Positions 8,430 to 18,196 of a DNA stretch of 64,000 nt are shown here, one piece after another. Source of the DNA: Ignavibacteria bacterium (lineage in GTDB: Bacteria > Bacteroidota > Ignavibacteria > Tepidaquicellales > Tepidaquicellaceae); contig JAFGII010000035.1 in NCBI GenBank assembly GCA_016929695.1, positions 35,543 to 99,542 on the forward strand, given 5' to 3'. The position numbers and the translations under genes were made by a program. The first letter of the stretch is position 1. Every line of letters begins with the position of its first letter. The notes under the pieces were generated by a model, which was given only the letters and a program-made list of their open reading frames with translations, was not told the DNA's origin and made no database searches.

Positions 8430-9134
8430 TTGAACTTGAAAGGAAAATTTTTTATACCATTCGCTGCTGCATTTCTTATTTTAACTCCGCTGTTTTCTTT
8501 TATTGAATATAATTATTCCAGTCTCCGGGGCAGTATTATAGAAAACTCACCGGTTGTTAGTTCTGATGAAACTGTCGTCAAAACGGAAAATAAAATTGAT
8601 ACTGCCGAGCATACAATTTTGATTACCGGTGACTCTATGGCTGACGGAATTAAAATGTTCCTGACAAATTATTGTAAATATAACGGACACAAATTGGTAG
8701 GAAACGGTTTAATTAGTTCAACTACGGGCGTTTGGAGTCAAAAAAAGAAACTAAAATCCTTCATAGAAAAATATAAACCGACGTATATAATTATTGCACT
8801 TGGTTCAAATGAACTTTTTTCCCGTGACCTCGAAAAAAGAGAGCAATATGTGAAAGATATAATGGAACAAACAGAAGGTATTAAATATATATGGATTGGT
8901 CCCCCCAACTGGAAGGAAGACAGGGGATTTAACGATATGCTGAAAAAAGTTCTTGGTGAAAAAAAATTTTTTGCATCTAAAGAAATATTCCTGAAAGACC
9001 CCTTATTAAATAAAAGGTCATCTGATAAACGCCATCCTAATATGGAAGGTTACAGAATATGGATGGATAATATTGCCGAATGGGTAATGAAAAAAAGCGA
9101 TTATCCGATTAAACTGAATAAACCCGTGCAATGA
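8430..9134 (+). CDS. SGNH hydrolase-type protein, membrane-anchored (O-acetylation cluster)
   Basis: With the TTG start at 8430 the protein is 234 residues and begins with a signal anchor (about 6-24). SGNH blocks are present: Ser69 in ITGDSMADG, Asn127 in ALGSNELF, and Asp199/His202 in SSDKRHPNMEGY. An upstream in-frame TTG at 8391 would add 13 residues but overlaps the candidate promoter. The next two genes are another SGNH protein and an MBOAT acyltransferase, as in AlgI/AlgJ- or PatA/PatB-type systems where the membrane protein exports acetyl groups and the SGNH partner attaches them to a polymer. The exact polymer is unknown. Confidence 0.75.
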   Translation: MNLKGKFFIPFAAAFLILTPLFSFIEYNYSSLRGSIIENSPVVSSDETVVKTENKIDTAEHTILITGDSMADGIKMFLTNYCKYNGHKLVGNGLISSTTGVWSQKKKLKSFIEKYKPTYIIIALGSNELFSRDLEKREQYVKDIMEQTEGIKYIWIGPPNWKEDRGFNDMLKKVLGEKKFFASKEIFLKDPLLNKRSSDKRHPNMEGYRIWMDNIAEWVMKKSDYPIKLNKPVQ

Positions 9135-9141
9135 GGTTCGT

Positions 9142-10557
9142 TTGAAGAAAACCGTCTATCTTGTTATTACTGCTGTATTACTTCTTATAATTACTTCTTT
9201 TATAATTTCCGATTTTATTTTTCTGGGGCTTAATATAAAAAAAATTAATCTCTTTTCTGATTTCTTGCCCGCCTTTGAAATTAACCCTGTAGATACTGCG
9301 GTTGAAAAGTATGAGAATAATTTTCTGATGATGCTTTCCGATTCTCTTGATTTTGAAAGTGACAGTAATTTTTTTTCGGGTAATAATCAAGACTTTCTCG
9401 AATTTTACGGACAGGATTCTTCTTTATTTCTTTTAAATTTCTTTGAGTCACTGAAAAAAACGGAAAGGGACGGAACAAAAACAAGAGTTGCTTTCCTCGG
9501 AGATTCTATGATTGAAGGTGATTTGGTTTCTCAAACGTTTCGGTATAAATTGCAGAAGAAATTTGGAGGAAGCGGTGTGGGTTATGTCCCGTTAACAAGT
9601 ACTGTCTCGGGATTTAGAAAATCAATTAAGCATTCTTTCTCCCGTAACTGGCGTACTTATTCCCTTATTTCGGATGGTTATTTTAAAAAATTTGGATTGT
9701 CAGGTTATGTCTTTGTCCCGCAGATTGTAAGTAAAAAATCACTTGCTGATTCCGCTTCAACTGATAATCAAAGCTGGGTGTACTTTGAGTCTCCTCAGAA
9801 TAGTTATGATAATTTAAAAGAATTTTATACGATAAAATTATATTACTCTTCTACGGATAATTTTAATTACGTGAATTTTATTGGAAAAACAAATAAATAT
9901 TTTATTCTTGGGGGTGAAGATATTGTTAATGAACTTGTTCTGAATGATTCAAATACAATTAGTGAATTAAAACTGTATTTTAATACCGCCTCCCGTACCG
10001 ATTTTCACGGAATAAGTTTTGAAAGTGCGTCAGGGATATTTGTAGATAATTACGCACTGCGTGGTAATACTGGTCTCCCGCTCGTTAATCTTGATAAGGA
10101 CGTTTTAAAAGCACAGAATAAATATTTTAATTATAGTCTTATTATTCTTCAGTACGGGCTAAATGTCGTTGCACCTGAATCTAAATACTTTGACTGGTAT
10201 AAAAATGATATGGTTAAAACGGTTTCCTTTTTTAAAGAATGTTTCCCGCAAGCGGATATTATTATTATGAGTGTCAGCGATAAATGCTACAGAAAAAACG
10301 GATGTTTTCTTACAGAGCCGAGTATTCCAATAATGGTGGGTCTCCAGCAGGAAACGGCAAAGGAAAGTGGTGTTGTTTTTTGGAATCTTTTTGAATCTAT
10401 GGGCGGAGTGAATTCTATGTATAAGTGGGTAAATGCTAATCCTCCGCTTGCTAATAAAGATTTTACACATTTTAATAGCCTGGGTGCAGAAAAAATCGGA
10501 ACTTTTTTCTACAAGCAACTTCTCAGGTCTTATATCAAATTCAGAAATAAAAAATAA
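9142..10557 (+). CDS. Large SGNH-type protein, likely periplasmic acyltransferase partner
   Basis: This 471-residue protein has an N-terminal membrane anchor (about 4-30), then an SGNH domain beginning at FLGDSMIEGD (Asp121, Ser122) with the closing Asp440/His443 in KDFTHFNSLG. Between them, around 200-310, sits a beta-rich insert with no catalytic motif, probably a carbohydrate-binding-like region. The block VGYVPLTS and WRTYSL resemble GDSL proteins found beside MBOAT genes. The TTG start at 9142 is 8 bases after the previous stop, and the MBOAT gene begins 13 bases later, so the three are one operon. Role as the transferase component is inferred from context. Confidence 0.72.
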   Translation: MKKTVYLVITAVLLLIITSFIISDFIFLGLNIKKINLFSDFLPAFEINPVDTAVEKYENNFLMMLSDSLDFESDSNFFSGNNQDFLEFYGQDSSLFLLNFFESLKKTERDGTKTRVAFLGDSMIEGDLVSQTFRYKLQKKFGGSGVGYVPLTSTVSGFRKSIKHSFSRNWRTYSLISDGYFKKFGLSGYVFVPQIVSKKSLADSASTDNQSWVYFESPQNSYDNLKEFYTIKLYYSSTDNFNYVNFIGKTNKYFILGGEDIVNELVLNDSNTISELKLYFNTASRTDFHGISFESASGIFVDNYALRGNTGLPLVNLDKDVLKAQNKYFNYSLIILQYGLNVVAPESKYFDWYKNDMVKTVSFFKECFPQADIIIMSVSDKCYRKNGCFLTEPSIPIMVGLQQETAKESGVVFWNLFESMGGVNSMYKWVNANPPLANKDFTHFNSLGAEKIGTFFYKQLLRSYIKFRNKK

Positions 10558-10569
10558 TTTTTATAGGTT

Positions 10570-12075
10570 TTGTTGAATTTTGATTATATAATAAATTTAT
10601 TAAAATTTAATCCGGAAGAACCAATTATATTTATTACTGGGTTTTTCCTGTGGTTTTTTGTTATTTTTATTTTTTTCTATTCTGTTTTTTCAAAAGTTCA
10701 TATCGCAAGACTGCTGGTCCTTGTTTCTTTTTCTTATTATTTTTATTATAAAGCTGGTGGTGATTTTATTGCCCTTTTGTTTATTTCTTCACTTGCTGAA
10801 TATTTTCTCTCACGGGCAATTTATAAATCAGAGAAGAAATCTTTTCGTGGAACTTTGTTCGCACTGATATTGCTGCTCAATATCGGAGTGCTTGTTTATT
10901 TTAAATATTCAAATTTCTTTGCGGGAATTTATAACGATATTTTTAACGGCTCTGTGAACTTGCTTAAGGTTTCGATTCCTGTTGGAATTTCTTTCTTTAC
11001 TTTTCAGAAACTCGGTTATTCAATTGATATATTCAGAAAAAATGGAATACCGGCAAATAGTATTCTGGAATTTTTTGCTTTTGTTTCGTTTTTCCCGTCG
11101 GTGCAGTCGGGTCCCATTCTAAGAACAAATAATTTTATTCCGCAGTTAAGTAAAAAAAAAGTTTTAGTTACAACTGAAGATACGGGCAAGGCTGTTTTCC
11201 TGATTATTTCAGGAATGATTAAAAAAATTGTTATCTCCGATTATATAAGTCTGAATTTTGTTGACAGAGTGTTTGATAATCCGGCATTGTATTCGGGATT
11301 TGAAAATCTTACCGCGGTTTACGGTTACGCATTGCAGATTTACTGCGATTTCTCTGGATATTCTGATATTGCAATCGGTATTGCTCTGCTGATTGGGTTT
11401 AAAGTCCCTCCCAACTTTAATGCACCCTATAAATCGATTAGTATTAAAGAATTCTGGCAGAGATGGCATATTTCTCTTTCTTTCTGGCTGCGTGATTATG
11501 TGTTCTTCCCGCTTGCATATAAGGTATTAAGACTTTTTAAAAATAAAAAATTTCTGTCGCTCAGGGCTGAAATCTGGAGTTATCATACGGGAATGCTGGT
11601 TACAATGTTTGTGTGTGGATTGTGGCACGGTGCAAGCTGGACATTTGTTGTATGGGGAGTACTTCACGGGATTGGTATTTCTCTCGAAAGAATTATTAAA
11701 ACATCTCTCAAATTTAAATCAAATATTTTCTCTAAAGCAATAGGCGCTTTTATTACTTTTAACTTCGTTGTGTTTGCTTGGATTCTCTTCAGAGTAGAAG
11801 ACTTTGCAAAATTTAATGAAATACTTACCCGCATTTTTAGTGCTTTTGACTTCTTTATTATTCCCGGGATATTAGCAGGGTATAAAGAGGTCTTTGTAAT
11901 AATTTTAATTGGATATGCGCTTCATTTTCTGCCCGATAAAATCGGTACTTTTACTGAAAATTTCTTTATAAAATCACCTCTCTTTTTTAAAGCATTGTAT
12001 CTTGTCTTTGCAATCTGGGTAATAGTTCAGATAAAATCTGCGGATATTCAGCCTTTCATTTATTTTAATTTTTGA
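10570..12075 (+). CDS. MBOAT family O-acyltransferase (AlgI/DltB-like)
   Basis: A 501-residue multi-pass membrane protein. The MBOAT core is plain: SIPVGISFFTFQKLGY, FFPSVQSGPILR, YCDFSGYSDIAIG, EFWQRWHISLSFWLRDY (His300) and CGLWHGASW with the invariant His353. AlgI-like proteins move acetyl groups across the membrane for O-acetylation of alginate, peptidoglycan or other polymers. The two preceding SGNH genes would supply the periplasmic transfer step. TTG codons at 10570 and 10573 are both possible starts. It closes the operon; the next gene, 67 bases on, has its own AGGAG ribosome site. Confidence 0.9.
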   Translation: MLNFDYIINLLKFNPEEPIIFITGFFLWFFVIFIFFYSVFSKVHIARLLVLVSFSYYFYYKAGGDFIALLFISSLAEYFLSRAIYKSEKKSFRGTLFALILLLNIGVLVYFKYSNFFAGIYNDIFNGSVNLLKVSIPVGISFFTFQKLGYSIDIFRKNGIPANSILEFFAFVSFFPSVQSGPILRTNNFIPQLSKKKVLVTTEDTGKAVFLIISGMIKKIVISDYISLNFVDRVFDNPALYSGFENLTAVYGYALQIYCDFSGYSDIAIGIALLIGFKVPPNFNAPYKSISIKEFWQRWHISLSFWLRDYVFFPLAYKVLRLFKNKKFLSLRAEIWSYHTGMLVTMFVCGLWHGASWTFVVWGVLHGIGISLERIIKTSLKFKSNIFSKAIGAFITFNFVVFAWILFRVEDFAKFNEILTRIFSAFDFFIIPGILAGYKEVFVIILIGYALHFLPDKIGTFTENFFIKSPLFFKALYLVFAIWVIVQIKSADIQPFIYFNF

Positions 12076-12142
12076 ATTTCAAGTTATCACAATTTAATAT
12101 AAATTTATTGATTATTTTTAAAATTAAACTCAGGAGTAAAAA

Positions 12143-13501
12143 ATGAAAAAACTTTTTACAATGATATTTGTTCTTTTAATTGCAGTCAGTTTTGCATATG
12201 GACAAAATCAGTGGACTTATGTCTCGGGTTTCCCGACTCCGAATCCTCCCGCAAGTTCTCTTTCAGTCATTAATGCAACTACAATGTGGGTAGTTTGTTC
12301 GGCAACAGGAGGTGCAGCTCGTGTATATAAAACTACAAATGCAGGATTGAATTGGACACTCGCAAATGGCGGACTTTCTTCACAGGATCTTTATGGAGTT
12401 TGTGGACTTGATGACCAGAATTGCTGGATTGGTACTGTAGGAGGCAGTATATATCGTACCTCAAACGGCGGCGCAAACTGGACTCTCCAGATTGCTGTTT
12501 CAGGCAGCTTTATAAACGGAATAAAAATGTTTACTCCAAACTACGGTGTTTATATAGGCGACCCTACAGGTGCAGGTCAGCCGTATCAGTTCAGATACAC
12601 AACTAACGGAGGAACGAACTGGACTCTCTCTCCAAGTGCACCAATAGCAGGTAGTGAGTGGGGTGTTATTAATGCATGGGATTGGACAGATTCTCTTCAT
12701 TTCTGGACCGGCTCTGTTAACACTATCCCGAATTCCACAACCACAAAAATTTATTATACTACAACAGGTTTTGAAGGTACCTGGTTGAATACTGTCGTTA
12801 CGGGAACAGGTGGAACTCAAGGATTGTATTATCAGGCAGTTGCCTTCGTTGATAATAATAATGGACTTATTGGTTCGAGCGGCTCTAATATAATAAAAAC
12901 TACAAACGGAGGTTTAACATTTACAAATGTAACCGCCCCTCCTATTCTTGGAAGTTCTTTTGCGGTTATGAATATGACTTCTGTTAAATCTGCCGGTATT
13001 ATCAGAATGGCTGTAGATACGGGTGGAGGTTCTATAATGATGAGAACGTCAAATCTCGGCACCAGTTGGATTCAGGAAACATTGCCAATAACTGCAGCTG
13101 TAAATATTGTCGCAGATATGGAATTCTTAAATGAAAATCTTGGATTCGCTGTTATTGGCTCTCCTACCGTTCCGCTCGGCGGCTTTCTCAAATACGGACC
13201 CGCAAGCAGTATTAATCCGATTAACTCCGAAGTACCGGATGGATTCAAACTTGAACAGAATTACCCGAACCCGTTCAATCCCGGAACAACTATTAAATTC
13301 TCGATTCCGAAAGCACAATATGTAACTCTAAAAGTATATGACGCTCTCGGAAAAGAACTTGATGTTCTTGTAAGTGAATTTATGGGTACCGGTAACTATT
13401 CGGTATTTTATGATGCAGCAAAACTGCCCTCCGGAGTATATTTCTATAAGTTAACAACCGATTCTTATTCAGATATCAAGAAAATGATGCTCGTGAAATA
13501 A
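12143..13501 (+). CDS. Secreted Ycf48/BNR-type beta-propeller protein with T9SS sorting domain
   Basis: The 452-residue protein has a signal peptide (residues 1-20, ending FAYGQ), then repeated KTTNAGLNW / RTSNGGANW / YTTNGGTNW motifs, the signature of Ycf48-like propeller blades. The C-terminus has LEQNYPNPFNPGTTIKFS followed by a type A T9SS sorting domain ending SGVYFYKL ... IKKMMLVK. It should cross the outer membrane by T9SS and be released or surface-attached. The start is set by AGGAG at 12132-12136. A paralogue of the same architecture lies at 41049-42395. A strong hairpin terminator follows. Ligand or partner cannot be told. Confidence 0.9.
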   Translation: MKKLFTMIFVLLIAVSFAYGQNQWTYVSGFPTPNPPASSLSVINATTMWVVCSATGGAARVYKTTNAGLNWTLANGGLSSQDLYGVCGLDDQNCWIGTVGGSIYRTSNGGANWTLQIAVSGSFINGIKMFTPNYGVYIGDPTGAGQPYQFRYTTNGGTNWTLSPSAPIAGSEWGVINAWDWTDSLHFWTGSVNTIPNSTTTKIYYTTTGFEGTWLNTVVTGTGGTQGLYYQAVAFVDNNNGLIGSSGSNIIKTTNGGLTFTNVTAPPILGSSFAVMNMTSVKSAGIIRMAVDTGGGSIMMRTSNLGTSWIQETLPITAAVNIVADMEFLNENLGFAVIGSPTVPLGGFLKYGPASSINPINSEVPDGFKLEQNYPNPFNPGTTIKFSIPKAQYVTLKVYDALGKELDVLVSEFMGTGNYSVFYDAAKLPSGVYFYKLTTDSYSDIKKMMLVK

Positions 13502-13540
13502 GGACGTCTGTTTTCACCAAATAATTAAATTTTTTACAAA

Positions 13541-13570
13541 AAAGCCCGTTTCAATAATGAAACGGGCTTT
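13541..13570. terminator. Bidirectional intrinsic terminator
   Basis: A perfect 13-bp stem AAAGCCCGTTTCA / TGAAACGGGCTTT with loop AATA, flanked by A and T runs on both sides. It lies between the convergent T9SS gene (stop 13501) and the pirin gene (stop 13616), so it can end both transcripts. Confidence 0.92.
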
Positions 13571-13615
13571 TCGATATGAACTTATTGTTTTCTTCTTCCG
13601 GAATATTTATCTCTG

Positions 13616-14638
13616 TTATTTGTTTTTTTCTTCCACACTGCCGTCCCTGTGCCTCGCAAATCTTCCTCTTTCCCGCGGATGAACATTATCGGAACGTTCC
13701 CATTGCCATCCGCCGAATTGTGTTCTGCGGTAATCGGCAAATGCCTGTCTTATCTCTTCTTCTGTATTCATAACAAACGGACCGTATTGAACAACAGGTT
13801 CTTTAATCGGGTTGCCCTGTAATAAAAGCAAATAACCGTCTGTATCTCCGTTTAAAATTATAACTTCCTCATCGCTTTTTAATTTAATCGCATTGTAATT
13901 CTTAATTTCCGTTTCATCAATAAATATAGATGAGCCTCTGTAAAAATACAGACTTCTTTCAATGTCTTTTCCTGCACCGTGTAAAGTCCACTCCGCTCCT
14001 GCTTCCATTTTAACGGTTAAAATCAGAACTTCGTTTTCCTCTTCCGCCGCCCAGGAATCCGGTGCGGGAGCAGGTGCTGCTTTTCCTTCAATATTACCTG
14101 CAATTACATTTGCTGTTGTAAGTTTTCCGTTTCTGTCTTTTGATTTATAAGCAGGAATATTTTCAGACCAAAGCATTTTGAAATGAGGCTCTGCAAATTT
14201 TTTTCTTCGCGGAAGATTAATCCAGACCTGAAATAATTCTAGAGGATTTTTTTCGTTTTGTTTTAAAAGCGGAAACATTTCACTGTGCTGAAGCCCTGAA
14301 CCCGCAGTCATCCACTGTACATCCCCTTCGCCGTATCTGCCTGCCTGCCCGTGTGAATCGGAATGGTCAACAAAACCTTCAAGTACAATTGTGACTGTTT
14401 CAAATCCTCTGTGCGGATGAACGGGAAAACCGGGGATGGTATCTCCGTGATACATCCGCCATCCGTCTTTAATCGTAAAATCCTGTCCTATATTACGACC
14501 TGTTAACGGTGCTGCGGGACCCATTTCTTCGTTACCTTCGGGATATTTGTCAAGATGATGAGCACAAAACAAAAAAGGTTCGCCTACGGGATATAAAAAT
14601 CCGAGTGATTGAATGCTGATTATTGATTCGTTTTTCAT
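13616..14638 (-). CDS. Pirin family protein
   Basis: A 340-residue two-cupin protein. The N-terminal cupin carries the metal-binding residues of pirins: two His in FPVHPHRGFETVTIVLEG and the His/Glu pair in MTAGSGLQHSEMFP. A second cupin, PirinC-like, follows from about residue 190. Pirins bind Fe or Ni; some act as quercetin dioxygenases or redox sensors. The protein is somewhat longer than the usual 230-290 residues because of linker sequence around 180-220 rich in Ala and Pro. It appears monocistronic, with terminators at both ends. Confidence 0.92.
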   Translation of the reverse strand: MKNESIISIQSLGFLYPVGEPFLFCAHHLDKYPEGNEEMGPAAPLTGRNIGQDFTIKDGWRMYHGDTIPGFPVHPHRGFETVTIVLEGFVDHSDSHGQAGRYGEGDVQWMTAGSGLQHSEMFPLLKQNEKNPLELFQVWINLPRRKKFAEPHFKMLWSENIPAYKSKDRNGKLTTANVIAGNIEGKAAPAPAPDSWAAEEENEVLILTVKMEAGAEWTLHGAGKDIERSLYFYRGSSIFIDETEIKNYNAIKLKSDEEVIILNGDTDGYLLLLQGNPIKEPVVQYGPFVMNTEEEIRQAFADYRRTQFGGWQWERSDNVHPRERGRFARHRDGSVEEKNK

Positions 14639-14661
14639 ATTAAATTTATTTTATAAAAAAA

Positions 14662-14716
14662 TTCCTCATCCTGTTAACAGTTTTATATATCTGATATTTG
14701 TTTCCTGGATGAGGAA
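14662..14716 (-). terminator. Intrinsic terminator built on the CCTCATCC palindrome
   Basis: Arms TTCCTCATCC (14662-14671) and GGATGAGGAA (14707-14716) pair perfectly around a 35-base loop; read on the minus strand the second arm is followed by a run of T, so it can terminate the YidB-like gene upstream. The same arm pair recurs at 26641-26711 and, degenerate, at 34938-34970. Confidence 0.65.
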
Positions 14717-14741
14717 AATTTAATTTGAAATTTCCATTTAA

Positions 14742-15182
14742 TTATTCCTTTTTCCCGAATAATCCGCCTAATAAATCACCTATGTTTCCAAGGTCAATGC
14801 CTCCTTCGTTTGCATCGGGTAATTTTCCTTCGGGAGTAACTTTGTCAATTGCTTTTGGAAGTATCTCGGATAATTGTCCGGTTATTTCTTCCTTATTCAT
14901 ACCGGTTTTGTTTGCCATTTCTTCTATACCTTCTTCGCCAAAAACATCTTTTACTTGTTCGGGAGTAACCGGGGCATTATCTCCCTTTCCTATCCAGGAA
15001 GAAACAACATCTCCTAATCCGTTTTCCGTAAATTTTTTAACTAATTCGCCTAATCCGGCTCCGCCTTGACCGCCGATTAAGCCTGTTATTATTGACATTA
15101 AGTCGAGTTTTCCGCTTCCTTCACTGCTGCTGCCCTCGCCGCTGCCGCCGAGAACCGATTTTAAAATATTGCCTAAATTCAT
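14742..15182 (-). CDS. YidB-like (DUF937) protein
   Basis: A 146-residue acidic, glycine-rich protein. The order LVKKFTENGLGDVVSSWIGKG, then PVTPEQVKDVFGEEGIEEMA and GMNKEEITGQLSEILPKAIDKVTPEGKLP is the DUF937/YidB pattern; each is conserved in small cytoplasmic proteins of unknown function. N- and C-terminal Gly-rich segments (GGSGEGSSSEGSG; NIGDLLGGLFGKK) are probably disordered or membrane-associating. No signal peptide. It is monocistronic. The function of the family is not established. Confidence 0.85.
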   Translation of the reverse strand: MNLGNILKSVLGGSGEGSSSEGSGKLDLMSIITGLIGGQGGAGLGELVKKFTENGLGDVVSSWIGKGDNAPVTPEQVKDVFGEEGIEEMANKTGMNKEEITGQLSEILPKAIDKVTPEGKLPDANEGGIDLGNIGDLLGGLFGKKE

Positions 15183-15329
15183 TTTTCACCTCTTTTTTTA
15201 AATTTATATTGTTGGGATTGTTTATAATGTAACAATAATTACTGAAATTAAAAACTTAATAAATATTATTAATTTCATATATTTTCTTCTTTTATCTTTG
15301 ATTCGTTTGCCGAAAGGTACAGGTTTATA

Positions 15330-15420
15330 TTTTAATTCAAAATTATTTAGTGTTTTTTAGTGTAAGTTTTAGTGTTTTTAGTGGTAAAATACAAACTCCT
15401 TGTTTTTTTTTAAAATTGAA
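15330..15420 (+). repeat. AGTG-type intergenic repeat, copy 1
   Basis: The stretch carries TTCAAAATTATTTAGTG, TTTTAGTGTAAGTTTTAGTG and TTTTTAGTGGTAAAATAC followed by a C-poor tail and poly-T. Closely similar wording occurs at about 17930-17975, 18068-18150, 20590-20665 and 25350-25445, in the same orientation, mostly in gaps around the DUF5916 genes. Confidence 0.6.
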
Positions 15421-15458
15421 TTGTAACATTTTCTTTTGTTTATACGTCTAAAAAATAT

Positions 15459-17861
15459 ATGATGCGTAATATGAAACATTTTTACATATATTTTCTGTCT
15501 ATTTGCTGCTTGATTTATACTATTTCCTTCTCACAGAATAAAACAACAGAAATTATTATTTCCGTTTCAGATACAACAAAAACTCTTACCCCTTCCGACT
15601 CGACGGCAATAAAAGATACTTCCTCTGTCTCATTTGTCCCGAATGAAAATCCCGAAGTCACTATTACAAGAATTCCAAATGAAAAAATTGTAATTGACGG
15701 AGAACTTAATGAAGAAGAATGGAAAAATGCCGTAAAAATTACAAATTTCTGTGAAGTTGACCCGGGTGATAATGTAAAACCTCCCGTAAATACTGATGTC
15801 CTGATTTGTTACGATGAAGATAATTTGTACTTTGGATTTATCTGCTACGAAGATAATGTTAATGAAATAAGAAAAACATTAACAAGACGCGATGCAATGT
15901 ACAGTGATGATTTTGCGGATGTACTTATAGATACTTACGGAGAAGGAAAACAGGCGTATGAGTTTGTTGTAAATCCTCTCGGCATACAGGGGGATTTATT
16001 ATGGACTAATCCCGGGAATGAGGATGACAGTTATGATGCTGTCTGGTATTCGGAAGCAAAAATTGAAAAAGACAGGTGGACAGCGGAATTTGCAATACCA
16101 TTTAAAAGTATAAGATTTCCGGACAAAAATATTAATAACTGGAAAATTCACTTTATCAGAAACAGACCTCGTGAAAATAGACGTCAGTTTAGTTGGGCGG
16201 CAATTTCAAGAGATGCTCCGACTCTGTTTACTAAAAGTGGTACACTGAAAGGAATCGAAAATGTGAAATCCGGAAAAAATCTTGAAATTCTTCCTTCGTT
16301 TGTAAGTTCTCAATCAGGTAGTATTTCCGATTATTCCAATGCAAATTCCGGTTTTGTCAACGATAAAATAAAAGGTGATTTCGGACTTAATGTTAAATAC
16401 GGAATTTCGTCGACTCTCACATCGGATATCACTTATAATCCCGATTTCTCACAGATTGAAGCCGATGCGGGTATTATTAATGTTAACAATCCTTATGCAT
16501 ACTTTTATACCGAAAAACGACCTTTCTTTATTGAGGGCGCAAATATTTTCAGCACAGCATTTAATGTGGTTTATACACGAACAATTAATAATCCGTTAAT
16601 TGCATCAAAACTTACCGGAAAAATCGGGAAATTTGATGTTGGCTACCTTGTTGCTTACGACCGGAAAACTCCGTTTATTATACCGTTCGAATATAACAGC
16701 GATTATTTAAATACTGACAGAAAATCTCTTTCGAATATTTTAAGAATGAAATACACTATTAAGGATGAAACTTATTTAGGTTTTATTTTCACAGATCGCG
16801 AAGTAAATAAACAGGGTAATGATTTTCTAAATATTGACGGTTATAACAGAGTTTTCGGGTTTGACGGTAATTTTAAACTCGGTGAAAATTATTTTCTGGA
16901 TTTTCAAACACTCTATTACGCATCAAAAGAAATTACCGAACCCGCATATAACAAAACCGGGACTTTTTACAACGGAAAATATACAAAAGCCCTTGACGGT
17001 GAAATTTTTTCCGGATTCGGAACTCATCTTAAATTACTTAGAAGCGCCAAACATCTAAACTTTGAACTATCTTATAATGATGCTTCCCCGGAAGCAAGAA
17101 GAGATAACGGTTATATATCCTACAATAATTACAGAGCACTCTCTCTTTGGTCGGGATATATGTTCTATCCCGAAACGGATTTTTTGAAAAGAATTCAGTT
17201 AAGTTCTTATAGCCTTGTAAGACATACATACAATGGTAATTTGAGGGAACTTTTTTTTCAACCAGAAATTTATTTAAGACTTAAACATCAGTTATCTGCT
17301 TCGGCAGGGTTATATCTTATTAACAACGAAAAATTCAATGATGTTTATCATAAAGGGGCAAGAAGGTTCTATTTAAATTTTAATGCAAGTACTTTCAGTT
17401 TTTTACGGGGTGGGTTTTATGCTACAATGGGAAAATATATTATTCGTTCTCAGAATTCATTTGTCGGGTATGGCGGAGAATTTGATTTTTGGTTTACAAT
17501 AACTCCTCTTGAAAACCTTATTCTATCTCCGGAATATATTTATTTCGAGCTTTCAAATAACTACGGTGGTGAAAAATTATTTGCCGGATATATTCTGAGG
17601 AACACCGTTAATTATCAGATATTGAAAGACCTTTCATTAAGAATAATAACGGAATACAGTTCTGCCGATAAATATTTTTATGTCAATCCGCTTGTAAGTT
17701 ACAGACCTAATCCGTTTACAATATTTTACTTCGGTATTACACATCAGTACGACAATCTTAATCTTTTGCCTTCCGACCCTAATTATTACCGGAATACTTC
17801 AAAATATGTTCTCAGTAACCGCCAGTTCTTTCTTAAATGTCAGTATCTCTTCCGCTTATAA
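15459..17861 (+). CDS. DUF5916 outer-membrane protein with CBM9-like N-terminal domain, copy 1
   Basis: An 800-residue exported protein with a signal peptide ending at about residue 25 (SISFSQ). A carbohydrate-binding family 9-like domain follows (IVIDGELNEEEWKNA ... CYDEDNLYFGFICYED ... residues 70-250), then a long region of alternating aromatic strands typical of DUF5916 beta-barrels, ending in an aromatic-rich strand QFFLKCQYLFRL. The terminal Phe-x-Leu pattern suits an outer-membrane barrel. The next gene is a close paralogue in tandem. The role is not established; binding or uptake of an oligosaccharide or peptide is the usual guess. The start is either of two Met codons at 15459/15462 or Met5. 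Confidence 0.85.
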   Translation: MMRNMKHFYIYFLSICCLIYTISFSQNKTTEIIISVSDTTKTLTPSDSTAIKDTSSVSFVPNENPEVTITRIPNEKIVIDGELNEEEWKNAVKITNFCEVDPGDNVKPPVNTDVLICYDEDNLYFGFICYEDNVNEIRKTLTRRDAMYSDDFADVLIDTYGEGKQAYEFVVNPLGIQGDLLWTNPGNEDDSYDAVWYSEAKIEKDRWTAEFAIPFKSIRFPDKNINNWKIHFIRNRPRENRRQFSWAAISRDAPTLFTKSGTLKGIENVKSGKNLEILPSFVSSQSGSISDYSNANSGFVNDKIKGDFGLNVKYGISSTLTSDITYNPDFSQIEADAGIINVNNPYAYFYTEKRPFFIEGANIFSTAFNVVYTRTINNPLIASKLTGKIGKFDVGYLVAYDRKTPFIIPFEYNSDYLNTDRKSLSNILRMKYTIKDETYLGFIFTDREVNKQGNDFLNIDGYNRVFGFDGNFKLGENYFLDFQTLYYASKEITEPAYNKTGTFYNGKYTKALDGEIFSGFGTHLKLLRSAKHLNFELSYNDASPEARRDNGYISYNNYRALSLWSGYMFYPETDFLKRIQLSSYSLVRHTYNGNLRELFFQPEIYLRLKHQLSASAGLYLINNEKFNDVYHKGARRFYLNFNASTFSFLRGGFYATMGKYIIRSQNSFVGYGGEFDFWFTITPLENLILSPEYIYFELSNNYGGEKLFAGYILRNTVNYQILKDLSLRIITEYSSADKYFYVNPLVSYRPNPFTIFYFGITHQYDNLNLLPSDPNYYRNTSKYVLSNRQFFLKCQYLFRL

Positions 17862-18196
17862 GTATCAAGTTTATAAAGTTTTTAACGTCCGAAATGTAAT
17901 TTATCATTTGTTTTTGTACTTATTAGTAAGAATTTTGGTGTTTTTAGTGTTAGAACCTCTCCCCATGTTTTTTTAAATTAATAATTTTCTCGCGTTCGTT
18001 ACGCCCCACCGTGATGAACGATTATATTTTAGTTTAAATTCATAAGTGATACCACTGTTTGTTTTATTGTTTCTTAGTGTAAATTTTAGTGTTTTTATTG
18101 GTAAAACCTCACACCGCAGTTTTTTCAATTCATAATTAAAAATTGACATTCTATGCTAAACTTCTTCCTTTTTCTTAAAGTAAAAAATTTACTAAC
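17862..18196. repeat. Gap between DUF5916 paralogues filled with AGTG-type repeat
   Basis: No gene is seen. Two degenerate AGTG-type repeats (about 17930-17975 and 18068-18150, the latter with TTAGTGTAAATTTTAGTG and TTGGTAAAACCTCACACCG) flank GTTACGCCCCACCGTGATG. Their likeness to 15330-15420 suggests the upstream region was duplicated along with the gene, or that the repeat inserted twice. Confidence 0.5.
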
